A stretch of 64,000 nucleotides of DNA from an uncultured Bacilli bacterium (GTDB lineage Bacteria > Bacillota_I > Bacilli_A > RF39 > UBA660). Position numbers and translations under genes: made by a program. The notes under the pieces were generated by a model. It searched no databases. It had not been told where the DNA came from and worked only from the letters and a program-made list of their open reading frames with translations. Each line of letters starts with the position of its first letter. Within the stretch, counting starts at the first letter, position 1. Location of the stretch: contig CAKPFM010000004.1 of NCBI GenBank assembly GCA_934153945.1, positions 1-64,000 of the forward strand, written 5' to 3'. Shown one piece after another: positions 33,826-43,768 of the stretch.

Positions 33826-33884
33826 TAATCAATATTTTCTTTAAAAAGAAATTTATTTTTAGTATAATGGTAATAGGTGGTAGT

Positions 33885-36800
33885 ATGGAAGCAAACTTAG
33901 AAAAATTATTAAATAAAATTAATATAGATAAAAATAAATATAGTTATTTTGAAAACGGTAAATTAGTAAAAATAATTGGTAATAAGGAAAAAACTATATA
34001 CGAATTTATAGTAGAAAATGATATTCTACCTCTAGAAATATATTTAGAGGTAGTTGATTTATTAAAACAATCATTTAATATAAAAGAATCAATATTAGTA
34101 ATAAATTCAAATAAAAATGATGATAATTTTGTATACTACTATAGATATTTTATAGAAAAATACTCAGAAACTTCACCATTACTCAAAATGTTTTTAGATT
34201 CAAAATTGGACCTAAATGACAAATGTAATATTATATTAAGTAATAAAGCAGAATTATTAAAATTTAATACTATTAAAGAAAAATTACAAAAGGATTTAAA
34301 TAATGCTGGATATAAATATGAAATCAATATAACTATTGATGGAGAAGAAGAAAAAAGAATAATAAATGAAATAAAAGAAGATTTAAAAGTAGAAATAGTA
34401 GAACAACCTAAAATAGAATTAAAAGAAGAAAAACCAGTAAATAAATATAAAGCAAACTACGAACCAAAACCTCTTATACAAGATCCAAATGATGAAGATG
34501 TAATTGTGGGTCATAGAATAGAAGAAAGTATAAGTAGATTAGATACACTAGCTTTACCAGGAGGTTCTATTACAATTGAAGCATATATATTTGGTAAAGA
34601 TGTAAGAGAAGCAAAATCAGGATTAAAAATAATGTCACTTAAAATAAGTGATAATACAGATAGTATATATGGTACTTTATTTATAAGAGATCCTGAAGAA
34701 TTTAAAATAATTGATAAAAAAATTAAAGTAGGATCATGGTATAAAATAAGAGCAAAAGTAAAAGATAAGGATCAATATTCACAAGATATATCACTACTAA
34801 TAAATGATATAAATGTTTCTAATAAAGTATTTGAAAAAATAATTGATGATGCTCCAGTAAAAAGAGTAGAATTACATGCTCATACTATGATGAGTCAAAT
34901 GGATGGAGTAACAAAATTAGACTTAGGTAAACATACATGTGAACTAGTAGAAGAAACAATTCGTATGGGATATAAAGGGGTAGCTATAACAGACCATAGT
35001 GGCTGCCAAGCATTCCCTATATCCTTTGGTATAATAAAAAATCATAATAAAAATATTAGAAAAGGTATTAAATCTAAAATAGAAGAAATAGAAAATAAAT
35101 TAAATGAAGAAATAGATGAAAATACTAAAAAAGAACTACTAGAAGAACTAAATAAACAAAAAGAATTAGAAAAAAATCCACCTATATTTAAAGGATTATA
35201 TGGTACAGAATTGACATTAGTAGATGATACTGTAAATATTGTAGTTAGACCTAGTGATGAAGATTTGATAAATAGTGAATACGTAGTATTTGATACCGAA
35301 ACAACAGGATTTAATGCCGGTGGAGCCGATCAAATGATTGAAATCGGTGCAGTTAAAATTAAAGAAGGGGAAATAACTGATAGATTTGATGAACTAATCG
35401 ATCCAAAAAGACATATTCCTGATAAAATAACAGAATTAACTTGTATTACAGATGAAATGGTAAAAGGTAAAGATGATGAAGAAACTGTAACAAAGAAATT
35501 CATAGAATGGGTAGGAAATTTACCTATGGTAGCTCATAATGCTAAATTCGATATTTCATTTATCGAAATGGCAATGAAAAAATATAACTTAGGTGAATTT
35601 AAAAATACGGTTATTGATACATTAGAATTATCAAGAACACTAGATCAAGGATACGCTAGACATAGTTTGTCAGCATTAGTAAAAAGATACAATGTACCTT
35701 GGGAAGAAGATGCTCACCATAGAGCTGATTACGATGCTGAAGGAACTGCATACGTATTTGCTAAAATGTTAAAAAAACTAGAATCACAAAAATTTGAAAA
35801 AATTAGTGATTTAGATAAATTAGTATCAAAAGAAGAAATATATAAATTTGGTCGTACATATCATTTTAATGCTATAGCGCTAAATAAAAAAGGTTTAAAA
35901 AATCTATTTGAAATAATCTCTTTAGCGAACACTGTATACATATATAAAACACCTAGAATACTAAGAAGTAAACTTGAAGAGTTAAGAGAAGGGTTACTAA
36001 TAGGAAGTGGTTGCTATGAATCAGAAGTATTTACTGAAGCAAGAAGTAAAGAAGGACAAGAATTAACTAATATAATCAACTTTTATGACTATGTAGAAGT
36101 ACAACCTCCAGAAGTATATGGTCACTTGTTACAATTAGGTGATTTTAAAGATGAAACAGAACTACAAAATCATATCAAAAAAATAATAGATGCAACTGAA
36201 TCAGCAGGTAAAATCATAGTAGCAACAGGTGATGTGCACCATTTCAAAAAAGAAGATAAAATATATAGACAAATTATTGTCAATCAAAAAGTACCAGGAG
36301 GAGGAAGACATCCACTTGCTAAAAATGATATAAAAGAAATTCCTTCACAACACTTTAGAACAACTAGAGAAATGTTAGAAAATTTTAGTTTCTTAGGAAC
36401 TGATCTAGCATATAAAATAGTAGTAGAAAATACTAATAAAATAGCTGATATGGTAGAAGAAATAGAAGTAATTCCAGATACAGGTGGAACACCATTCTCA
36501 CCACGTGTAAAAAGTGATGATGGAACTTGTTATCTAGATTGCCCTAGAGTAGTAACAGACTTAGTATACAATAAAGCAAAATTTTGGTATGGTGAACCAT
36601 TACCACACTCAATAGAAGAGAGAATTGCTACTGAATTATATGGTGATATTGTTTTAAATACAATAAAAGCTGAATTAAGAGATAAACCTGTTAATAATTT
36701 AGAAGAACAAGCTTTTAAAGAATTACATGATGTAATTATTAAAGGATTTGATTCAGTAAAAGAACTATTAATTAATCATATGAAAAAAGAAGAACCAGAA

Positions 36801-38627
36801 CTATCAGATGATGAAATAAATAAAAAATTAAAAAAATCATTAGGTGGTGTAATAGGAGCAGGATTTGATCCTATATACTTGATAGCTCAAAGACTGGTTA
36901 AACACTCAAATGACGAAGGGTTCCTAGTAGGTTCCCGTGGATCTGTTGGATCAAGCTTTGTAGCTACTTTAATGGGTATAACAGAGGTAAACCCTTTACC
37001 AGCACACTATAGATGTAGCGAATGTAAAATTAGTATTTTCGAAGAAAACGGTAAACCTTTAGGAGAAGATTATTCATGTGGATTTGATTTACCTGATAAA
37101 ATGTGTCCTAATTGTAATATACCTTTAATAAAAGATGGTCAAGATATGCCATTCGCAACTTTCCTAGGATTTAATGCGGATAAAGTACCGGATATAGATT
37201 TAAACTTCTCAGATTTAAATCAAGCAAGTACCCATGCATATACTAAAGTCCTATTTGGAGCTGATAATGTTTATAGAGCAGGAACAATTGGTACAGTTGC
37301 AGATAAAACAGCCTTTGGTTTTGTAAAAGGATATTGTGAAGATAAAAATATTGTAATGCGTACAGCTGAAGTAGAAAGATTAGCGCTTGGTTGTACAGGT
37401 GTAAAAAGAACTACGGGTCAACACCCAGGAGGAATAGTAGTTATACCTGATTATATGAATTGTTTTGATTTTACACCATTTCAATTCCCAGCAGAAGATC
37501 CTAACTCTCCTTGGAGAACAACTCACTTTGATTATCACTCAATAGAAGAGTGCGTATTAAAACTAGATATATTAGGACATTCTGATCCAACTCAATTAAG
37601 ATTAATTCAATTACAATCTGGAACTGATATTATGAAGGTTCCAATGGATGATAAAGAAACAATGAGTATATTTACATCGACAAAAGCATTAGGAGTAACT
37701 AAAGAACAAATATTATGTAATACTGGTACATTAGGAATTCCAGAATTTGGTACACCATTTACTATTAAATTAGTAGAAGATACAAAACCAACAACTTTTG
37801 CGGAATTAGTAAAAATATCAGGTTTATCACATGGTACTGATGTTTGGTTAGGAAATGCTCAAGAATTAATTCAAAATAACGTTGTTCCATTTAAAGAAAC
37901 AATAGGGTGTCGTGACGATATAATGGTTTATTTAATGTATCGTGGACTTGCTCCTATCAAAGCATTCAAAATAATGGAATTTGTTCGTAAAGGTAAAGCA
38001 AGTAAAGATCCAGAAACATGGAAAGAACATGTCAAAACAATGGAAGAAGCAAATATTCCAAAATGGTTTATAGATTCATGTCAAAAAATAAAATACATGT
38101 TCCCAAAAGCTCATGCTGCCGCATATGTAATAAGTGCATTTAGGATAGCTTGGTATAAAGTTCATATGCCAGTATATTTCTATGCATCATGGTTCTCATC
38201 AAAAGCAACAGATGTAGATGTTGAAGTAATGATTAAAGGATATGATGCTATTAAAAATAAGATAATTGAAATACAAAATAAAGGATATGATGCTACTAAT
38301 AAAGAACTAGGTCAACTAGAAAGTTTAAAAGTAGCATTAGAAGCAACAGCTAGGGGTATTAAATTTGTTAATATTGATTTATACAAAAGTGAAGCCAAAG
38401 ATTGGTTAGTTAAAAGTGATAATGAAATATATCCACCATTTAATTCAATAGATGGACTAGGTGAAGCAGTTGCTCAAGCTATAGTAGATGAAAGAAATAA
38501 AAAAGAATTTATGAGCATCGAAGATGCTTGGAAAAGAAGTAAAATTTCAGCAACCTTAGTTGAAAAAATGAGATTTATGGGAATATTTGATGGTATGGAT
38601 GAATCAAGTCAATTAAGTTTATTTTAG
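33885..38627 (+). CDS. polC: DNA polymerase III alpha subunit, Gram-positive type PolC
   Basis: PolC is the main replicative polymerase of low-GC Gram-positives. In order: an N-terminal domain, an OB fold (about residues 205-330), the first PHP half (VELHAHTMMSQMDG), an inserted DnaQ-type exonuclease (VVFDTETTGFNAGGADQMIE) and the remaining PHP and polymerase core. The core contains a zinc module (YRCSECK to MCPNCN) and the catalytic region KVPDIDLNFSD. At 1,580 aa it is longer than the usual 1,430-1,470. I chose the ATG at 33885 (AGGTGG upstream); the ATG at 33867 overlaps a TATAAT -10 box. Confidence 0.98.
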   Translation: MEANLEKLLNKINIDKNKYSYFENGKLVKIIGNKEKTIYEFIVENDILPLEIYLEVVDLLKQSFNIKESILVINSNKNDDNFVYYYRYFIEKYSETSPLLKMFLDSKLDLNDKCNIILSNKAELLKFNTIKEKLQKDLNNAGYKYEINITIDGEEEKRIINEIKEDLKVEIVEQPKIELKEEKPVNKYKANYEPKPLIQDPNDEDVIVGHRIEESISRLDTLALPGGSITIEAYIFGKDVREAKSGLKIMSLKISDNTDSIYGTLFIRDPEEFKIIDKKIKVGSWYKIRAKVKDKDQYSQDISLLINDINVSNKVFEKIIDDAPVKRVELHAHTMMSQMDGVTKLDLGKHTCELVEETIRMGYKGVAITDHSGCQAFPISFGIIKNHNKNIRKGIKSKIEEIENKLNEEIDENTKKELLEELNKQKELEKNPPIFKGLYGTELTLVDDTVNIVVRPSDEDLINSEYVVFDTETTGFNAGGADQMIEIGAVKIKEGEITDRFDELIDPKRHIPDKITELTCITDEMVKGKDDEETVTKKFIEWVGNLPMVAHNAKFDISFIEMAMKKYNLGEFKNTVIDTLELSRTLDQGYARHSLSALVKRYNVPWEEDAHHRADYDAEGTAYVFAKMLKKLESQKFEKISDLDKLVSKEEIYKFGRTYHFNAIALNKKGLKNLFEIISLANTVYIYKTPRILRSKLEELREGLLIGSGCYESEVFTEARSKEGQELTNIINFYDYVEVQPPEVYGHLLQLGDFKDETELQNHIKKIIDATESAGKIIVATGDVHHFKKEDKIYRQIIVNQKVPGGGRHPLAKNDIKEIPSQHFRTTREMLENFSFLGTDLAYKIVVENTNKIADMVEEIEVIPDTGGTPFSPRVKSDDGTCYLDCPRVVTDLVYNKAKFWYGEPLPHSIEERIATELYGDIVLNTIKAELRDKPVNNLEEQAFKELHDVIIKGFDSVKELLINHMKKEEPELSDDEINKKLKKSLGGVIGAGFDPIYLIAQRLVKHSNDEGFLVGSRGSVGSSFVATLMGITEVNPLPAHYRCSECKISIFEENGKPLGEDYSCGFDLPDKMCPNCNIPLIKDGQDMPFATFLGFNADKVPDIDLNFSDLNQASTHAYTKVLFGADNVYRAGTIGTVADKTAFGFVKGYCEDKNIVMRTAEVERLALGCTGVKRTTGQHPGGIVVIPDYMNCFDFTPFQFPAEDPNSPWRTTHFDYHSIEECVLKLDILGHSDPTQLRLIQLQSGTDIMKVPMDDKETMSIFTSTKALGVTKEQILCNTGTLGIPEFGTPFTIKLVEDTKPTTFAELVKISGLSHGTDVWLGNAQELIQNNVVPFKETIGCRDDIMVYLMYRGLAPIKAFKIMEFVRKGKASKDPETWKEHVKTMEEANIPKWFIDSCQKIKYMFPKAHAAAYVISAFRIAWYKVHMPVYFYASWFSSKATDVDVEVMIKGYDAIKNKIIEIQNKGYDATNKELGQLESLKVALEATARGIKFVNIDLYKSEAKDWLVKSDNEIYPPFNSIDGLGEAVAQAIVDERNKKEFMSIEDAWKRSKISATLVEKMRFMGIFDGMDESSQLSLF

Positions 38628-38638
38628 GGGGAATCAAT

Positions 38639-39391
38639 TTGAAACAACATGAGAATGAAAAATTATATTGGGAAGAATATTGGAAAAAAGAAAATAGGAA
38701 AGAAGAAAAATTTCTATTTTCTGATATTCTAAAACAATGTAATATAAAAATAAATAATTATTTTGAATTTGGATGTGCTCCAGGAAGTATTATGAGTTAT
38801 ATTAATAAAGAATATAATTCTAAAGTTAGTGGATTAGATTTAATAGATAAAAAAATAATAGAAGAATATTTAAAAAAATATAATATTACTAATTATCAAA
38901 TATTTGAGGGAGATATTAATAATTTTAAAACTGATAAAAAATATGATTTTGTTGGTTCATATGGATTAATAGAACATTTTGAAAATCCAGAACAAATAAT
39001 AGAAAAACACAAAGAAGTAGTAGATGAAGATGGTTATTTATGTATAACAGTTCCAAATATGAGGTATTTTAATTATTTATTTAATTACATATTTTCAAGA
39101 GAATTGTTAGAAACTCACAATTTATCAATAATGGATTTAAAATTATTAAAGAAATTAATAATTGATAATGATTTTGAAGAAATATATGCATCATATTATT
39201 TAACATCTATGTTTCAAGCTAATAAAGATAGTCAAAGATTAAAGGAACATCCATATTTAAGTAAAATTTATAATGCTATAAACAATATTATGGAACGTTT
39301 AAATTTAGAAAATATTCCAAATAAATTTGCTTCACCATATATTGTTGTAATAGCAAAAAGAAAAAATAAACAAAAAAGTAAGGAGAAGTAA
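38639..39391 (+). CDS. SAM-dependent methyltransferase (class I, Methyltransf_11/23-like)
   Basis: The 250-aa protein begins at a TTG with AGGGGGA upstream. The SAM-binding motif I is NYFEFGCAPGSIMSYI (about residues 39-54), with motif II near VSGLDL and a post-motif acidic GDINNF. YDFVGSYGLIEHFENPE matches small-molecule methyltransferases. The substrate is unknown. It starts 12 bases after polC and ends one base before the rubrerythrin gene, probably in the same transcript. Confidence 0.85.
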   Translation: MKQHENEKLYWEEYWKKENRKEEKFLFSDILKQCNIKINNYFEFGCAPGSIMSYINKEYNSKVSGLDLIDKKIIEEYLKKYNITNYQIFEGDINNFKTDKKYDFVGSYGLIEHFENPEQIIEKHKEVVDEDGYLCITVPNMRYFNYLFNYIFSRELLETHNLSIMDLKLLKKLIIDNDFEEIYASYYLTSMFQANKDSQRLKEHPYLSKIYNAINNIMERLNLENIPNKFASPYIVVIAKRKNKQKSKEK

Positions 39392-39392
39392 T

Positions 39393-39935
39393 ATGGAATT
39401 AAAAGGAACAAAAACAGAGCAAAATTTAATGACAGCATTTGCTGGAGAATCACAAGCAAGAAATAAATATACATACTTTGCTAGTAAAGCTAAAAAAGAA
39501 GGATATGAACAAATAGCAGCTATCTTTGAAGAAACTGCAGGTAATGAAAAAGAACATGCTAAAATGTGGTTTAAATTACTACAAGGTGGCGAAATAAAAA
39601 GTACAAAAGAAAACTTACTACAAGCAGCTGAAGGTGAAAATTATGAATGGACAGATATGTATGATGAATTTGCTAAAGTTGCCAAAGAAGAAGGATTTGA
39701 TCATATAGCATTTCTATTTGAAGAAGTAGGAAAAATTGAAAAAAATCATGAAGAAAGATATCGTAAACTACTTTCAAACTTAGAAAATGGTAAAGTATTT
39801 GTAAAAGAAGAACCAAAAATGTGGATTTGTCGTAATTGCGGACATGTTCATTATGGAGATAAAGCTCCAGAAATTTGTCCAGTATGTAATCATCCACAAA
39901 GTTATTTTGAGGTAAAAAACGAAAATTATCTATAA
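39393..39935 (+). CDS. Rubrerythrin
   Basis: Rubrerythrin reduces hydrogen peroxide in anaerobes using a di-iron centre and a rubredoxin-type iron. The 180-aa protein shows the ferritin-like domain (AGESQARNKYTYFA and EETAGNEKEHAK; then EEVGKIEKNHEERY) and the C-terminal rubredoxin motif CRNCGHVHYGDKAPEICPVC. AAGGAGAAG precedes the ATG. Its presence indicates an anaerobic or microaerobic life style. A terminator follows. Confidence 0.97.
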   Translation: MELKGTKTEQNLMTAFAGESQARNKYTYFASKAKKEGYEQIAAIFEETAGNEKEHAKMWFKLLQGGEIKSTKENLLQAAEGENYEWTDMYDEFAKVAKEEGFDHIAFLFEEVGKIEKNHEERYRKLLSNLENGKVFVKEEPKMWICRNCGHVHYGDKAPEICPVCNHPQSYFEVKNENYL

Positions 39936-39959
39936 TAAAAAGATCAAAAATAATATAAA

Positions 39960-39990
39960 AGAAACAATAATTTAAGTTATTGTTTTCTTT
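39960..39990 (+). terminator. Terminator after the rubrerythrin gene
   Basis: AACAATAA and TTATTGTT pair around TTTAAG, flanked by GA-rich and T-rich ends (AGAAACAATAA, TTATTGTTTTCTTTT). Confidence 0.8.
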
Positions 39991-40053
39991 TGCAAAAAAA
40001 ACTTGCATTATTTAATCATCTATATTATAATTATGCAGGTAAAGGAATATATT

Positions 40054-40380
40054 ATGTCAAAAGTAAAATTAAGAATAAAATTAAATGAATATGAAGATAT
40101 TATAGATGGTATATTTATTGATAATAAAATAAAATTTTTATTAGATAAAAAAATAGTAACAATAACTATAAATGATAATAATATAATTATGGAACGAAGA
40201 CATAATGATAATGAATATACATATATTTGCTTTGATGAAATAAATCCAAAAGCCTATTACTTTTATAATAATGAATATCCTTTAAATATAGAATTAATAA
40301 ATATGAATAAAAATAGTAATATTATAGAAATAAAATATAAAATAGAAGAAAATATATTTGATTTTAAAATAGAATATTAA
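40054..40380 (+). CDS. DUF1934 (YwiB-like) beta-barrel protein
   Basis: A small 108-aa beta-rich protein. Position is the main clue: in Bacilli the DUF1934 gene ywiB directly precedes argS and rpoE, exactly as here. I use the ATG at 40054, preceded by AAAGGAATATATT; the longer frame from 40003 adds an unrelated hydrophobic stretch. Family members resemble calycin barrels and have no known reaction. Eleven bases separate it from argS. Confidence 0.7.
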   Translation: MSKVKLRIKLNEYEDIIDGIFIDNKIKFLLDKKIVTITINDNNIIMERRHNDNEYTYICFDEINPKAYYFYNNEYPLNIELINMNKNSNIIEIKYKIEENIFDFKIEY

Positions 40381-40391
40381 GGAAGTGAAAT

Positions 40392-42080
40392 ATGATTCTA
40401 GAAGCACTAAATAATATATTTAAAAATGTATTAAATGAACTTAACTTAGATACAAATTCAAATGTTATAAAGTCTAATAGACCTGAACTATGTGATTATC
40501 AATTTGATGGGGTTTTTAGACTAGCTAGTGCAGCACATGAAAATCCAGCTGTAATTGGTGAAAAAATAGTAAATAAAATAAAAGAATTACAAAACTATGA
40601 TGACTACTTTAAAATAGTAGAATTTGTAAAACCAGGATTTATAAATATTACTGTATCAGACAAGTTAATTAATAATTTAGTAACAAAAATAAATACTGAA
40701 GAACATTTAGGTATTAAACAACCAGAAAAAATAGAAACATTCTTTTTAGATTATGGTGGATATAATATAGCAAAACCTCTTCATATCGGTCATTTAAGAC
40801 CAACAATAATAGGTGAATCAATAAAAAGAATTATTAAATTTATGGGACATAATACTATTTCAGATGTACATTTAGGTGATTATGGTTTACAAATGGGTCA
40901 AGTAATATATGGAATAAAAAGAGACAATATTACTATAGAAGAAATAGATATAGATTACTTAAACAAAATATATCCGGAAATTAGTTCATTATGTAAAGAA
41001 AATGAAGAAGTAAAAGAAGAATGTGCTAGAATAACTAAAGAATTACAAAATAATAATCAAGAATATGTAAAAATTTGGAATAAAATAGTTGATGTATCAA
41101 TAAAAGATGCTAAAAAACTATGTGATTATTTATCAGTTTCATTTGATTTATGGGAAGGTGAAAGTGATGCTTGTAATTATCTAGAAAAAGTAGAAGAAAT
41201 ATTAAAAGAAAAAAACTTATTAGTTGAAAGTGAAGGAGCATTAGTAGTTAATGTAAAAAAAGAAGAAGATAATAAACCAATGCCTCCAATGATGTTTAAA
41301 AAAAGTAATGGAGCATATGTTTATGACTCAACTGATTTAGCAACCATATATGAACGTATGATAAAATACAATCCAGACCATATTATATATGTCACTGACT
41401 TCAGACAAAATCTTCACTTTGAACAAGTATTTAGAGCTAGTGAATTAGCTGGATTTCTTCCTTATAAATCACTAGAACATGCGTACAATGGTACTATAAA
41501 TGGTAGTGATGGAAAACCATTTAAAACAAGACAAGGAAATGCTCCAAAATTAGGAGAATTATTTGAAGAAGTAAAAGAAACATTTATAAATATGAAGGAA
41601 AGTAATAAGAATATGTCAGAAAATGATATTGATATTATTACAAATTCAATTATAAAATTTGCTGATTTACAAAACAATAGAGAAAAAGACTATATTTTTG
41701 ATATAGCTAAATTCTCTAATGTTGTAGGAAAAACTGGACCATATGTTTTATATACATATGTAAGAACAAATAAAATGATAAATGATAATGGATACTTAAA
41801 TGATATCATTTATAATGAATTTGATAGAAACTTAAGAAAAAAAATCATAGAATTTGATTTAGAGGTAGAAAAAGCTTTCAAAGAAAGAATGCCTCACTAT
41901 ATTGCTGATTATATATATGATTTATGTCTTACTATGAATGCTTTCTATCAAAATAATCATATTAATAATTTAGAAGATGAAGATAAGAAAAATAGTTGGA
42001 TTTATGTATTAAATACTGCTAATAAAATATTAAAAGAAATGTTATATCTACTTATGATAGATATTCCAACCGTTATGTAA
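40392..42080 (+). CDS. argS: Arginyl-tRNA synthetase
   Basis: ArgS charges tRNA-Arg. The 562-aa protein has the N-terminal tRNA-recognition domain (LPEL-like start, about residues 1-115), the class I signature HIGH as AKPLHIGHLRPT near residue 132, and SDGKPFKTRQGN in place of KMSKS, which is typical of ArgS. The C-terminal DALR anticodon domain ends in LLMIDIPTVM. It sits between the DUF1934 gene and rpoE, the standard Bacilli order. Confidence 0.97.
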   Translation: MILEALNNIFKNVLNELNLDTNSNVIKSNRPELCDYQFDGVFRLASAAHENPAVIGEKIVNKIKELQNYDDYFKIVEFVKPGFINITVSDKLINNLVTKINTEEHLGIKQPEKIETFFLDYGGYNIAKPLHIGHLRPTIIGESIKRIIKFMGHNTISDVHLGDYGLQMGQVIYGIKRDNITIEEIDIDYLNKIYPEISSLCKENEEVKEECARITKELQNNNQEYVKIWNKIVDVSIKDAKKLCDYLSVSFDLWEGESDACNYLEKVEEILKEKNLLVESEGALVVNVKKEEDNKPMPPMMFKKSNGAYVYDSTDLATIYERMIKYNPDHIIYVTDFRQNLHFEQVFRASELAGFLPYKSLEHAYNGTINGSDGKPFKTRQGNAPKLGELFEEVKETFINMKESNKNMSENDIDIITNSIIKFADLQNNREKDYIFDIAKFSNVVGKTGPYVLYTYVRTNKMINDNGYLNDIIYNEFDRNLRKKIIEFDLEVEKAFKERMPHYIADYIYDLCLTMNAFYQNNHINNLEDEDKKNSWIYVLNTANKILKEMLYLLMIDIPTVM

Positions 42081-42091
42081 GGAGAATTTTT

Positions 42092-42517
42092 ATGAAATTA
42101 AAAGATATGCCAATAGAAGAATTGGAACTATTAAGTTATACAGATATTACTTATAAAATATTAAAAGAAAATAAAAAATCTATGACAACAGCAGCATTAT
42201 TTAGAGAAATATGTGATCTATTAGAATTAACCGATAGTGATTTTGATTCTAAAATAGGTGATTACTATACATCATTAACCTTAGATAAAAGATTTGTACT
42301 ATTAAAAAATAATGAATGGGATGTTAGAGATAATCATTCAGTAGAAATTATCATCGATGATGATGAAGATGAAGAAGTAGAAGAAACTGAAGAAGAAGAG
42401 ACAGAAGAAGTAGAAGAAACAGATGAAGATATAATTGATGATGATATGCTAGATGATGACTTAGATGACGATATGGATGATCTATCAATTGTAGATGAAG
42501 AAGAAATAGAAGAATAA
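42092..42517 (+). CDS. rpoE: RNA polymerase delta subunit
   Basis: Delta is a Gram-positive RNA polymerase subunit that weakens nonspecific nucleic-acid binding and speeds recycling. The 141-aa protein has the folded HARE-HTH domain (about residues 1-88, MPIEELELLSYTDITYKIL through RFVLLKNNEWDV) and an extremely acidic tail of Asp and Glu. AAGGAGAA precedes the ATG, 11 bases after argS. Confidence 0.95.
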   Translation: MKLKDMPIEELELLSYTDITYKILKENKKSMTTAALFREICDLLELTDSDFDSKIGDYYTSLTLDKRFVLLKNNEWDVRDNHSVEIIIDDDEDEEVEETEEEETEEVEETDEDIIDDDMLDDDLDDDMDDLSIVDEEEIEE

Positions 42518-42555
42518 TATATTTAAAATAGTTTATATTAATACTGGTGATAACT

Positions 42556-43041
42556 ATGTATTATATGGACTATTTTTTTTTATTTTCATTATTAGGTCAT
42601 ATTATAGAATCTTTCTTTTATACATCTGGTGATGGTGGAATTTTATATGGTCCTTATACACCAGTATATGGAATAGGTGTATGTATAGTACTTTTTGTAA
42701 CAAATATTATTAATAAAAAAAATATTAAATTTAAACCTTTTTATATTTTTTTAACAGGTTTTATTATATTAAGTTTTATTGAATATATAGGTGGAATTTT
42801 AATAGAAAAAATATTTAAAGTAGTATTTTGGAATTATAGTAGTATGAAATTTCACATAGGAAATTATATTTCACTAGAAATGGCCCTAATATGGGGAATA
42901 GCTTCATTAGTAATAGCATATTTAATTAAACCTTTTTGTGATAAATGGATAAAAAAAATACCCAAAATTATTACATGGGTATTAATAATATTATTTTGTA
43001 TAGATATTTTATTAACTTTGTTTACTAAAGTATTCTTCTAA
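42556..43041 (+). CDS. CmpB-like putative ABC transporter permease (PF06541 type)
   Basis: A 161-aa membrane protein with about five helices and the conserved loop SGDGGILYGPYTPVYGIG (near residue 25). That loop defines a family labelled ABC_trans_CmpB although no transport role is proven. The ATG at 42556 is chosen because GGTGA lies just upstream; the GTG at 42547 is within that site. Its last 30 bases overlap the convergent vanY gene, an unusual tail-to-tail overlap. Confidence 0.75.
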   Translation: MYYMDYFFLFSLLGHIIESFFYTSGDGGILYGPYTPVYGIGVCIVLFVTNIINKKNIKFKPFYIFLTGFIILSFIEYIGGILIEKIFKVVFWNYSSMKFHIGNYISLEMALIWGIASLVIAYLIKPFCDKWIKKIPKIITWVLIILFCIDILLTLFTKVFF

Positions 43042-43668
43042 AGTTAATTTGTTTTCATAAATATATTCAGCTACATCTTTACCAACATATCGGTAATGCC
43101 ATGGTTCATACTTAAAACCAGTTATCTTTTGTTTATCTTCAGGATATCTCATTATAAAACCATATTTGTAAGCATTATTTTTCATCCATTCAAATTCATT
43201 GCTTTCGGCAAATAAATTATAATCATTATTAGAACCCATTACATCGATAGCTAAACCAGTTTGATGTTCAGAATGTCCAGGTTTAGCGCTACATTTTAGA
43301 GCATATTTTAAACCTTTATCTTGAGTATATCCATCAAATAATTTTTTTTGATAATCATAATCACGATAAGCTGATACTACAATAATTTTATATCCTAATT
43401 TTTGAGCATCATTGAACAAATTTTCAAAATTTTTTAAAACTTCTTCTCGAACCTTTTTACCATTATAGGCCATATTATTAGGAATTTCTACTAAATCACT
43501 AGGTACATAAACTGCCGGTAATTTGTTATTTTTATTTACTAAAGTTAATATATTATCAGGATTTTTAATTAGTTTGATATTTTTATAAAATCTCTTTTGA
43601 TTAATCTTTATAATAAAGAAGATAATTATTAATATAATAATTATAATAATTGATATAATTTTTTTCAT
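43012..43668 (-). CDS. D-alanyl-D-alanine carboxypeptidase, VanY type
   Basis: This membrane-anchored 218-aa peptidase has one N-terminal helix (IISIIIIIILIIIFFII) and an M15 zinc peptidase domain. The zinc and catalytic motifs are SEHQTGLAIDV (S-x-H-x6-D) near residue 136 and EPWHYRYVG near 193. It trims the terminal D-Ala of peptidoglycan stem peptides, which shows the organism has a cell wall. The promoter region lies between it and the divergent kinase gene (43669-43768). Confidence 0.93.
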   Translation of the reverse strand: MKKIISIIIIIILIIIFFIIKINQKRFYKNIKLIKNPDNILTLVNKNNKLPAVYVPSDLVEIPNNMAYNGKKVREEVLKNFENLFNDAQKLGYKIIVVSAYRDYDYQKKLFDGYTQDKGLKYALKCSAKPGHSEHQTGLAIDVMGSNNDYNLFAESNEFEWMKNNAYKYGFIMRYPEDKQKITGFKYEPWHYRYVGKDVAEYIYENKLTLEEYFSKQS

Positions 43669-43768
43669 ACTTTCACCACTATAAAATATGCTTAAATTTA
43701 ATAATTATTACATAATTCGACAAATATTGACATAAGAAAAATGTATTATATTGTCGAGAGGTGATAAT

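Noticed and set aside
33867..33884. Upstream ATG for polC at 33867
   Set aside because: It overlaps a TATAAT promoter box, and AGGTGG is placed for the ATG at 33885.
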